From Jimgerdemannia flammicorona (lineage: Eukaryota; Mucoromycota; Endogonomycetes; Endogonales; Endogonaceae), in NCBI GenBank assembly GCA_003990745.1, contig RBNI01001946.1:1-20271 (forward strand): 20,271 bases of DNA, written 5' to 3'. The notes under the pieces were generated by a model. It was not told the origin of the DNA, made no database searches, and saw only the letters and a program-made list of their open reading frames with translations. The position numbers and the translations under genes are program-made. Within the stretch, counting starts at the first letter, position 1; every line of letters starts with the position of its first letter. This document shows positions 10,346 to 18,497 of the stretch, piece after piece.

Positions 10346-10560
10346 AGTGAGGGACAAAAATGGGCCAATGTTATATAATTTTCACTTTATAAATTTATTA
10401 TAATTTAAATATAAATATTATTAAATTGATATTTTAATTAATAATAAAGTAATTATTTATCTTTTAGAAAATATATAATTTATCTATATTTGGTTAATTA
10501 ATTATATTATTATTACTATTTAAAGTTAAATTAATCATTGGCCCATTTTTGTCCCTCACT
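10346..10560 (+). repeat. Left arm of the Tc1 element, itself a 215-bp TIR-bounded unit
   Basis: It starts with the 25-bp repeat (AGTGAGGGAC...GGGCCAATG, 10346-10370) and ends with its exact reverse complement (10536-10560). The interior is extremely AT-rich and non-coding. It is the reverse complement of 11749-11963 with only four differences, all transitions. Confidence 0.9.
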
Positions 10561-10588
10561 ATTTATTAAATCAATTTGTTAATACTAT

Positions 10589-11632
10589 TCAATATTTTAC
10601 ATAATCACCTTTTGCCTTATAGACAGCTACAACTCTCCTAGGCATACTATCTATTAAATTAATACAAACATCTTCTGGAATATCATTCCATTCTTTTTCA
10701 ACTCTCTCCCAAAGTTCTTCAATTCCTTTGGGTGCTTCCTCATAAGAATTCAGCCTTCTCTTTAGATGCCACCAAAGATGTTCAATGGGGTTAAGATCTG
10801 GTGATTGTGCGGGCCACTGTAATAAACGAATTTTGTGATCAGAAAACCATTTCTTTGCCATCTTAGATGTATGCTTAGAATCACCATCTTGCTGAAATAT
10901 CAATTTTTTTTGATTCATGCCATAATACTTGATGGTTTCTTGCAATTCGTCATCAAGGATACTGGTGTAGAGCTCCACATTCATCCGATCGACGATTCGG
11001 CACGCATATCCGATGCCACGGTATGTCATACATCCCCAAACCATCACCGAACCGCCTCCGAATTTGATGGTGCCACTCACGTGATATGGCTCGAGCGTTT
11101 TTCCCGGCTTTTTCCAGGCCCAGGAACGTCCGTCCGATCCCAAATGGTTTATCTTTGTCTCGTCCGAGTAGATAACCCATTTCCAGTCATCGACCATCCA
11201 ATCCTTATATCGAATGGCGAATTCGTACCATACTTTGATATGGCATGGGAGCAAATGTGGCTTCTTCTTCTTCACCATTGCATGAAGGCCTGCTTTTTGC
11301 AGCGTTCGGCGTACCATCTTAGGGCTAACGTCAAAGCCCGTTTTGCCATCTTCGTCGTCTTCGTGTTCTTGAAGCGCTTTCACGACTTAGGTAGCATTGT
11401 CTGCCTTGCCCGTCGTTATTTGATGTACAACCCATGTCTCATCTTGAGCAGAAAGCTTACGTGGGCGACCTCGTTTCGTAAGCTTGATATTGTTGACGTC
11501 CACGTACTCCTTTCGTATACGTTTTACGGTTCTTGGGCCGACTCCTATTTGTTGAGCAACGGTTTGGGTGGTTTTGCCAGAGTTCAATTCCCTGACAATA
11601 TGGTTGCAGATATTGGTGGAGAGTTTTTTCAT
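10589..11632 (-). pseudogene. Tc1/mariner transposase, one nonsense codon
   Basis: There are 347 codon positions from ATG 11632 to the stop at 10589, the usual length of a Tc1 transposase. The N-terminal helix-turn-helix (TTQTVAQQIGVGPRTVKRI, about residues 20-40) binds the terminal repeats. A GRPRK AT-hook-like motif follows near residue 56. The catalytic triad is complete: Asp157 in IYSDET, Asp249 in FQQDGDSKH, and Glu284 in PDLNPIEHLW. There are 34 residues between the last two, the Tc1 signature. The only visible lesion is TAA at 11389-11387 (codon 82), which would need one C-to-T change if it was CAA. The part after the stop contains the whole catalytic domain and has internal Met codons. 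The lesion is slight compared with the LINE and gypsy, so this is the youngest of the three insertions. Confidence 0.9.
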
Positions 11633-11748
11633 TTTTTGAAAATAATGGTGCGAACAGTGAGAGAATATACAAATAAATATGTGGAAAAAGTTTTATTTAT
11701 TTAGCATTATTATTAAATGAATTATGGTATAAAGAATGTCAAGACAAT

Positions 11749-11963
11749 AGTGAGGGACAAAAATGGGCCAATGATTAATTTAACTTTAAATAGTAATAAC
11801 AATATAATTAATTAACCAAATATAGACAAATTATATATTTTCTAAAAGATAAATAATTACTTTATTATTGGTTAAAATATCAATTTAATAATATTTATAT
11901 TTAAATTATAATAAATTTATAAAGTGAAAATTATATAACATTGGCCCATTTTTGTCCCTCACT
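11749..11963 (-). repeat. Right arm of the Tc1 element, same 215-bp unit inverted
   Basis: It is the same length as the left arm and has the same 25-bp repeats at 11749-11773 and 11939-11963. Its inner edge is flanked by TA (11748-11749 in TAGTGAGGG) and its outer edge runs into TATATATA, consistent with the unit being a transposable end pair in its own right. Confidence 0.9.
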
Positions 11964-12009
11964 ATATATAGAATAAGATATAAGCTTATTATTCTACTGT
12001 ACCAGATAT

Positions 12010-12151
12010 AGTTAAGCTGCTAGATAATAGTTAGCCTAAGTTAATAAGAATATAGTACTTGGGAGAAAGTGAGAGAGGGGTTTAGCCTATATAGTTTAGG
12101 TTCTCTTTTAATAAAAATCTGTAAAATATAAAGTCTATTAAAAAAAAAAAA
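12010..12151 (+). repeat. Poly(A)-tailed retroposon remnant, copy A
   Basis: It shares with 12985-13137 the order purine-rich stretch, CTATATAG-type word, TAATAAAAATCT, short spacer, TATTAAAA..., and A run. Over 34 bases (12087-12120 against 13063-13096) the two differ at three positions, each T against C. The A run ends at 12151. It is probably the 3' end of a SINE or LINE; its left limit is not defined. Confidence 0.55.
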
Positions 12152-12483
12152 GTATAGTTCTGATATTAGTAATTATTTTTTAGATAGTATTGAATTGAGA
12201 GAAGAGATGGCCATCACAGTTAGATGAAAGAGTAATTATAGTAAACTAGTTAAGTGCTAAATTAGTGATAACTCTCAGAGTATAGCAGATACTACATATC
12301 TCAGTAGAGTTTTTAATTGACTAATTAAAGGTAAGATAGTATAGAAACTAATATTTTAGTGAGAGTCAAAGAGAGAGAGTATATTGGAATAAAGTAGAGT
12401 GTGGTGAGTTGGGTTTAGGCTACTGATATAGTATAAGAACTGTATATTATAGACTAGTTAATAAAGTGAGTCCAAGTAACTAT

Positions 12484-12505
12484 AAAAAAAAAAAAAAAAA
12501 AAAAA
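12484..12505 (+). repeat. A22 tract, possible third retroposon tail
   Basis: Twenty-two consecutive As are preceded by TAACTAT. The upstream sequence is too decayed to assign to the family of the two neighbouring copies. Confidence 0.5.
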
Positions 12506-12524
12506 CTAGTATTCTAGTTATATC

Positions 12525-12670
12525 TAACTAAAACCAGAAGCTAATATAGTAATATAATTAAGACCTGTAGACTTAGAGAGTGGGATCTTCTTTTTAAGAT
12601 AATATTTAACTAAAACTGAAAGTTAATATAGTAATATAATCAAGACTTACAGCCTTAGAGAGTAAAATTG
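12525..12670 (+). repeat. Imperfect tandem duplication, period 82 bp
   Basis: The segment starting TAACTAAAACC (12525) is repeated from 12607 as TAACTAAAACT. About 60 bases can be aligned, including the identical AATATAGTAATATAAT and CTTAGAGAGT words. By eye there are 13 differences, of which 12 are transitions. Confidence 0.6.
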
Positions 12671-12984
12671 AGACCTTTTTAGATCTTAGCCTATATGTAT
12701 ATTAGTCTTTTTGAGAGAAGTTTTATATAAGTTCTTTACTTATCTACTTTGAATTCTTTCTGCTTCTTGTTGATTGATTGGGGGTTTTTTCTTTTATCTC
12801 TGGCTCTAGTTTAGAGTCTAGAAGACTATTTTTTATTTAGTTTCAGTATTGCTAAATCTGATACATAGATATGTTCTCATAGTAAATAGGTTAATAATTC
12901 AGCTTTAATAAGTAAATAAGTCTGGTCTATAGTAGGAGATAGTATATTTATCATATATAGCTAGAATAGTAGGACTACTGGACA

Positions 12985-13137
12985 ATTTGGTAATCTAGGT
13001 TAATAGGAGAATAATACTTAGTAAGAGAGGAGAGAAGTGAGAAGATGGAAGAGAGTTTTGGTCTATATAGTCTAGGTTCCCTTCTAATAAAAATCTACAG
13101 AGACTTAATCTTATTAAAAAAAAAAAAAAAAAAAAAA
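12985..13137 (+). repeat. Poly(A)-tailed retroposon remnant, copy B
   Basis: This is the second copy of the unit at 12010-12151, ending in 22 As (13116-13137). The similarity outside the 34-base core is lower and mostly in purine-rich sequence. No target-site duplication was identified. Confidence 0.55.
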
Positions 13138-13299
13138 TAGTTTGAATCAGATATTAACAGCTATTATTAGTTATTATTAAAATTGAGCTCTACTTAGCTA
13201 AGGCTGGTAAACTCACAGATATATGTATTATAGACTTATATACTTATTTATATATATAAAATACTTCTAAAACCTATTATCTATCTTTATTAATATGTA

Positions 13300-13826
13300 T
13301 AAAGACATACATCATAATCCAAAAAATGTTTCATCAGTTAACATATTTGCAGCGAATCAAGTTATGTATCAGCTCACAGCCACTCTTCCGCTGCCAGATG
13401 AAATAGACAATTTTACCAGCGTTCGCAACCAAGTCAACCTCGCGAGAAATGAACCAGTGGATCCATCCCAGCCGCGAGATACGCAAAACATGAATGTCGC
13501 GTGCAGTGCGAAAAGTAGATTCTCTGCAGCAATATGGCGCAATTTTCGATCAATGAGCGGTAAACATGTCTTGAAAAATTGCGCCCCATATACCAAACCG
13601 TGCGGGGAGGGATTCGAACATTCATTCTGATCACCTGCGCCGAGTGTGCTAGAAACAGTACGATTCATCTACGTTTCTACCCTCTGTTTGAAAATTGGAT
13701 TTCCGTTCAATTGAATTGTACATTTACAAAATAGCGTGCGTTATTGCTGATGAGAATAATGATATGCATATGCCACTACCAGTAACGAATAACAAATGCG
13801 CGTGAATACATGATACATCGAATGAG
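13300..13826. other. Unexplained region between repeat block and host genes
   Basis: Composition is balanced and differs from the AT-rich block to the left. Short overlapping frames exist on both strands (13295-13630 plus; 13369-13668 minus) but show no domain and are probably chance. The region contains an imperfect hairpin (13532-13591) and, on the minus strand, tRNA promoter-like words (13609-13651). Confidence 0.4.
13532..13591. repeat. Imperfect inverted repeat, 16 and 19 nt arms
   Basis: The left arm ATATGGCGCAATTTTC (13532-13547) pairs with the right arm at 13573-13591 (GAAAAATTGCGCCCCATAT). The right arm carries three extra bases, two in the C run and one in the A run. The loop is 25 nt. 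It is too far from a gene end to be called a terminator. Confidence 0.6.

Positions 13827-13855
<29 letters not shown>
13827..13855 (+). repeat. A29 tract
   Basis: There are 29 consecutive As, 62 bp downstream of the stop of the COPI-associated gene (as T29 in its sense). It could be the tail of a plus-strand retroposon covering part of 13300-13826 or a simple repeat in the 3' UTR. No flanking duplication was found. Confidence 0.7.
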
Positions 13856-13858
<3 letters not shown>

Positions 13859-13917
13859 GAGAGAATTATCCGCACCACGATTTCCCCCTCTATCTACAAC
13901 CCTATCCTTTCACACCC

Positions 13918-14999
13918 TCACCACATCGGGGCTCCCGTCCTCGTGTTTGTCGCATACCCATTCCCATAATTTGATGGCGTATAATTATGACCCACGCGAT
14001 ATCCCAAGGCTTCATCATGGTTCGCATTATACGGGTTCCCATTTGGCATATACCCCTGATATGGCACCGCACCCTCTCTATCGACATGCGACGAGCCAAA
14101 CCTGCCCCCCACGACGGGCCCGTAGTCCGAATCCTGTCCCATGGACTGATGACGCTTTAACCTCCCGTCCTCCTCAACCAAGCCCATGTCGCCGGTGATG
14201 ATGGTGACGGAGTCCGGGTCGCGGTCGCTCAGGGCGCGTTTGATTTCGATGGTGCCGTTGGACTGACCAAAGTCGAGGCCGAGCCCGTTGGCGGTCGGCG
14301 AGAGGGTGGGACCAGAAATAGGCGAGGTGTTGCGGGCGACATCGTTAAGGTAGAATTCAGCGGCGGAATCGATGACCTTGGAGGTCTCCGTGGTCTGCGG
14401 AAGCTCCGTCGAGAGGTCCTTCCAGTTCTGATAGTTGACGATCAGCGCCAGGAGCGGGTCCAGGGAGGTGTAGGAGAGTATGAGGTAGATAAGCCCGAGT
14501 GTGAAGCTAAAGATCGCCACGATAATGTTGAAGACGTTCTCGTGCAGGACTACGCAGCCAAAGCTGGAGGTTCGTATGGCGACAGGCGGTTGGTTAGTTG
14601 TATGATTTGACACGGAGAGTGTAGGGAGAACGAGCGGTACACAACTTACAATACACATAGTAGTCCGCGACCACGGTACACACAAAGGAAGCGGAAGTAT
14701 TCCCGTGTTATGTCTGGAGTTTTGATCTCATTGAAGATGAGGGCGATACACATAAGGCTGGAAATGTATCGAGAGTAGACATCAGCAACGATCATCGGTC
14801 GGAAGAATTACTCTACGATAACATCTCTCTAAAAGCCGCAAGACACTTACACAGAGTACACGTTTAGCACGATCTCGGCGAACCTTCCAGAGGTCGTATT
14901 CATAAAAGAGCCGACGATCACCAGAAGGTAGCATAAAATATTGAGGGAGTTGAGCGTGATGAATGTAACGTTCTCGAACTTCGCCTTTGATGTAGCCAT
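13918..14999 (-). CDS. COPI-associated / Tvp15-like four-TM Golgi membrane protein
   Basis: Exons are 14999-14851, 14757-14650 and 14563-13918, giving 300 residues. Both introns (93 and 86 nt) begin GTAAGT or GTAAG and end CAG. Four hydrophobic segments lie at about residues 12-33, 41-58, 80-93 and 96-117. Between them, EYFRFLCVYRGRGLL followed by FFGCVVL, with RGRG before the third helix, is the pattern of COPI-associated (Tvp15-type) proteins. The family members are small Golgi/vesicle membrane proteins of unclear function. Residues 120-300 form a long hydrophilic tail, rich in Ser, Asp, Asn, Gly and Tyr near the end (YGNGYATNTRTGAPMW) and probably cytosolic. The start is the first ATG before helix 1. 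The gene is transcribed away from the RFC gene. The family call is from memory of motifs; another four-TM (MARVEL-like) family is the main alternative. Confidence 0.75.
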
Positions 15000-16256
15000 G
15001 GTGGGTATATTAGTCGGTGATAGTGGTAAGCTCAAGACAAGCAACCGAGGTTTTCCCTTCTTCGGCGACTCCTTTGTCAACGGTGGTGGACGATGGTGGA
15101 CGGGGAGAAGAAAGGGTTGCGAGCAGTCGTGCACACGCGACAGGCCATATGGCCTATGGTCGTTGTCTTAATCATTGCATAATGAAAAATCGAATAAGGG
15201 AACGATGATGAGATCGAGGGCGATTTGTTGTCATTAGAGGCGCCCTTTTTCGATATTGCCTTATATGGCAGTAGAATGATTCCTCGTGGCCAGTGATGAC
15301 GACACTCCCGCTCGGCTGACAGAGGGCAGATGAGCAACTGCGGCAAGAGAAAAATATAGGGTTATGGACAGGTCCGGTCCGGATGCACTGATGATCAGTA
15401 GGTAGGGAACAGAACTCTAACTCCTTTTTGCTGGTTCCACGTGACGCCATTTCATCACCAATTTGATTTGCAGCCGCGGTTTCCGCATCTGCGCCCCCGA
15501 GGTTTTCGACCAGCATGTCTTGTTATAAAAAAACAAACGTTATTGTTCCCTCTCAACCCGACTTGCTGGTCAGGACGCCAACAAGTGCAGCTCCATCACT
15601 ATCGAGAACTTTGTATAAGTATACCTTCACACCTTTCAACATCCCATCAAATTAAAGCACGAATATGCTCGTTTCGTACCATAAAATTCTCGATTGGGAC
15701 TAGCGTCGTGATGCATATGGACGAGAATATAATTACCAGTGATGGCTTAGGGCTTCGTTTTGGTCTAGGGATCTACTCACCTGGTTTCCGTCTCCTATAA
15801 TACAGTAAAGCCCGCATCTTTGCTACGGTTACTTCAACTTACTCCCTTTCCTCCAAGCCCATCTTCATATGACAAATCGGCGATTTTGTTGACACCGGAT
15901 TACCACTCTGGGAAAAAAATCTCATGCGGCGATTTTTTTTTTGTATTCTGCTCCGTTCTACCTGGATATGATGAAGCTCGTTAAAAAATCTCCAACGCCA
16001 ACGGCTTTCCGCCCCCGACCATAAAACATCACGGGTCATTACTGTCACTGGTGTTGAGGCCGCGGCTGCAAAATTACAAGCATGTCAAACAAAATAAACT
16101 GAACCATACACCTATCTCGTGATGTTGCTTATGAGGCGGAAGTCTAGCCTGGATGTGGATAGTGGTGATAGACGAGTTTGCTGCATTATGTTTATGAGGT
16201 TGAGGCGATTTAATTTTTAATTGCGAATCTCTCAAGCCTTCAGTATGGGGTGGGAG
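15000..16256. other. Intergenic region between two divergent genes
   Basis: No confident gene is seen. It must hold the promoters of the COPI-associated gene (left) and the RFC gene (right). The most gene-like part is 15516-15172 on the minus strand, with CRSCSSALC and HEESFYCH and a good pyrimidine-AG splice acceptor, but no convincing donor or homology. Runs such as T9 near 15936-15945 are simple. Confidence 0.5.
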
Positions 16257-16295
16257 TGACGTAACAGTAACATGACACGTCTTGGTGGAACGCGT
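16257..16295 (+). promoter_or_regulatory. Putative RFC promoter elements: TGACGTAA and ACGCGT (MluI cell-cycle box)
   Basis: TGACGTAA (16257-16264) is a CRE/ATF-like site. ACGCGT (16290-16295), in AACGCGTTTC, is the MCB word bound by MBF at G1/S genes in yeasts, and DNA replication genes including RFC subunits are classic targets. It sits 20 bp before the ATG, closer than usual, so the 5' UTR would be very short or the match may be chance. Function is inferred from the word and the gene it precedes. Confidence 0.4.
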
Positions 16296-16315
16296 TTCAA
16301 CCCAACACATTCCAC

Positions 16316-18230
16316 ATGACGTTCTTCCAGCCCAGACAATCCGCTCAAACGACCCAAACAGCCTTCTCTCCAGACTTGCAGCCATGGGTTGAGAAATAGT
16401 AAGCTTCGTTGCTCTTCATATCTACGCATTTCTCGACCACAAGCGAAGTATGCCTGACACTGACGCGGTAGTCGGGGCCTATGTTTTCGCGCGCTGGTAT
16501 TATAGTCGGCCGAAGTCCATGGACAATATTAGCTCGCAAGAACAGGTGGTTCAGGTTTTGAAGAAATCGCTCGAGTCACATAATGTAAGTGCGACCTAAT
16601 TGTAACATGAAAGTAGGCGTGAGCTTAAGGGCTCTAATGCCAACAATCGGTAATATTTTTATGCATCGCCAGTTACCGCATCTCCTTTTCTACGGTCCGC
16701 CTGGTACCGGCAAAACTTCCACGATTCTCGCTCTTGCTCGTGAACTCTACGGGTAAGGCTCTTTTCCTTTGTTACTCCATTGTGCACTTCAGTCCGTGAC
16801 ACTCAAATATCACGCGCCTCTCTGAACCCTCAAGCCCCGAACTCATGAAAACCCGTGTCCTCGAGCTCAACGCCTCCGACGAGCGCGGCATCCAGATCGT
16901 CCGCGAGAAGGTTAAAAACTTTGCGCGCGTCGCCGTCAGCCAGCGTGTCAGGTGGGCTGCATCCATCCTATAGTATATTTGCCCCAATTCTACTCTGATT
17001 TCACTCAAGCTTACCTTTGATTTCGGGTGCACGCGCAGCGGATACCCGTGCCCACCGTACAAGATCATCATCCTTGACGAAGCGGATTCGATGACCGCGG
17101 ATGCGCAGTCTGCCCTCAGAAGGACGATGGAGACTTATTCGAAGATCACAAGGTTCTGCCTGGTGTGCAATTACGTGAGTCGGTATGTATGTATGTGTTG
17201 AGACGATTCGTGCAAGTTGGTGAAAAGAGGGAATGGCGTATGTTGGCGATCCTCCAATGATTGATTGATTCATCATACATTCATGCGTGCTCTCCTGTTG
17301 CTCTCTTGATCGTCTCTGCCTGCCATCTGCTTCACAGAATCATCGAACCCCTCGCCTCCCGCTGCGCTAAATTCCGTTTCAAGCCCCTCGACATCCTTAA
17401 TACAACGGCGCGGATCCAGGAGATCTGCACGAAAGAGAATGTGACGATCCAGCCGGAGGTAAGGGACCACACGCGGAGGTTCCGATCGTATTTTGCTCTT
17501 CCCTTCAGCAGCAACAGCGTGCTACATCTTGGTAGCAAGTATCTAATACCCGGGTCTGTTCATCCGATGCGAAACTCAACTCAGGCCGTCACGGCTCTCA
17601 TCTCGGCTTCCGAGGGCGACTTGCGCAAGGCCATCATGTTCTTGCAGAGCGCGTACCGGCTGCACAAGCATGAGGCTATCACGCCGGCGTCGGTGCGGGA
17701 GATTGCTGGGGTACGTTGTTTATGGCGGAAATAGGTAGTCCATTGCCGTTTAAAGAGCAGTTGGAGTGTGAGAGGAAAAAGGGGGGAAGGGATGAGGTTT
17801 AACCAAGATGTTTGACCAGATGCTAACATTTGCTACTCTAACCACTCGAACCCGATAGGTTATTCCCGAGCCCGTAATAGACAAACTCGTGGCCACTTGG
17901 CAGACAACCGATTTCGCGCAGATCAGCCAGGTGGTGGGTGAGGTGATCGCATCAGGGTTCTCTGCCACGCAGATTGTGTCGCAGGTAAGATTTAGGGATG
18001 ATTTGGAATGGTTATGATATTGGCTCTCGCAAGGTGCTAAATATTTTTCATTCTTCTGTCCCCATTAGCTCCATGACCGCCTGATAGCGGACGAGTTTCT
18101 AACCACCAAGCAGAAGGCCAAGATCGCAATGCACCTCGGCGACGTGGACAAGTACCTCGTTGATGGTGCGGACGAGCACTTACAGGTTCTCGGTTTGATG
18201 ATTAAGGCTGCACAGGTGACGGCGCATTGA
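16316..18230 (+). CDS. RFC2: Replication factor C small subunit (yeast Rfc2 / human RFC4 type)
   Basis: Nine exons: 16316-16398, 16506-16584, 16673-16752, 16835-16951, 17039-17182, 17338-17458, 17585-17710, 17859-17984 and 18069-18230. They encode 345 residues, the normal length for this family. RFC is the AAA+ clamp loader that opens PCNA and places it on primer ends during replication and repair in the nucleus. Motifs are PWVEKYRPK (23-31, split by intron 1), Walker A GPPGTGKT (62-69), [12 protein letters not shown], Walker B ILDEADSM (131-138), the SRC arginine-finger motif (175-177) in [10 protein letters not shown], and sensor 2 EGDLRKAI (218-225). [19 protein letters not shown] and the C-terminus with DGADEHLQ distinguish the Rfc2/RFC4 type from Rfc3 and Rfc4. 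ATG 16316 is the first Met after an in-frame stop at 16268. All introns are GT-AG, 82-155 nt. Intron 6 is in frame and lacks stops. Confidence 0.95.
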
Positions 18231-18497
18231 GGATGAGGAAAGTGAAAGGCGATGGTGAATTACGGTATGGGAACCGGGTTCTTGTTTGCAGAACCTGGAA
18301 GGAGAGGATACTTTTAGCTCGTTAAGTGAGGCCATTTTGTAAATTTGAAAAAACATGACCACATTTCATCCATCGACATATTTAATATTTTTGGGAGTTT
18401 GTGCCACCGTTCACACGTGCCGATATGCGAGCAATGTAGGACGAGAATCACCTGTTTGGTCGGTCTTTTGTTCCCCACACTTCAAACCCCTCTGTCA
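18231..18497. other. 3' region of the RFC gene and promoter of the next gene
   Basis: No gene is seen. Frames stay open upstream of 18498 but contain no ATG in the frame of the next gene and no recognisable domain. No clear polyadenylation signal or TATA box was identified. Confidence 0.4.

Larger units (their letters stand above)
10346..11963 (-). mobile_element. Tc1/mariner DNA transposon with MITE-like inverted arms
   Basis: The element is 1618 bp long, ends in 215-bp inverted arms, and carries a DD34E transposase on the minus strand. The outer termini read AGTGAGGGAC... and ...GTCCCTCACT. Tc1 elements insert at TA. Both outer flanks are TA-rich (TATATATTAA on the left, TATATATA on the right), but the exact duplicated TA is ambiguous on the left because one extra A precedes GTGAGGG. 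The 25-bp terminal repeat is present four times without any difference, at both ends of both arms. Confidence 0.9.
11964..13300. other. AT-rich, gene-free repeat block
   Basis: No reading frame of interest is seen. The block is dominated by TA-rich words (TAATATAG, CTATATAG, AGTTAATA) and has three long A runs. Recognisable repeats in it are annotated separately. Composition changes sharply near 13300, where mixed-composition DNA resumes. Base composition and transition-only differences between repeats suggest C-to-T mutational decay of former repeats. Confidence 0.7.

Noticed and set aside
10835..11704. A 289-codon plus-strand frame inside the Tc1 element
   Set aside because: It is antisense to the transposase, which has a complete DD34E triad.
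13295..13668. Overlapping frames of about 100 residues on both strands
   Set aside because: No domain, no splice signals that extend them, and they overlap the hairpin and tRNA-like words; probably chance.
13827..13855. A29 as a transcription terminator of the COPI-associated gene
   Set aside because: Pol II genes in fungi are not terminated by T runs; the tract is better called a simple repeat or retroposon tail.
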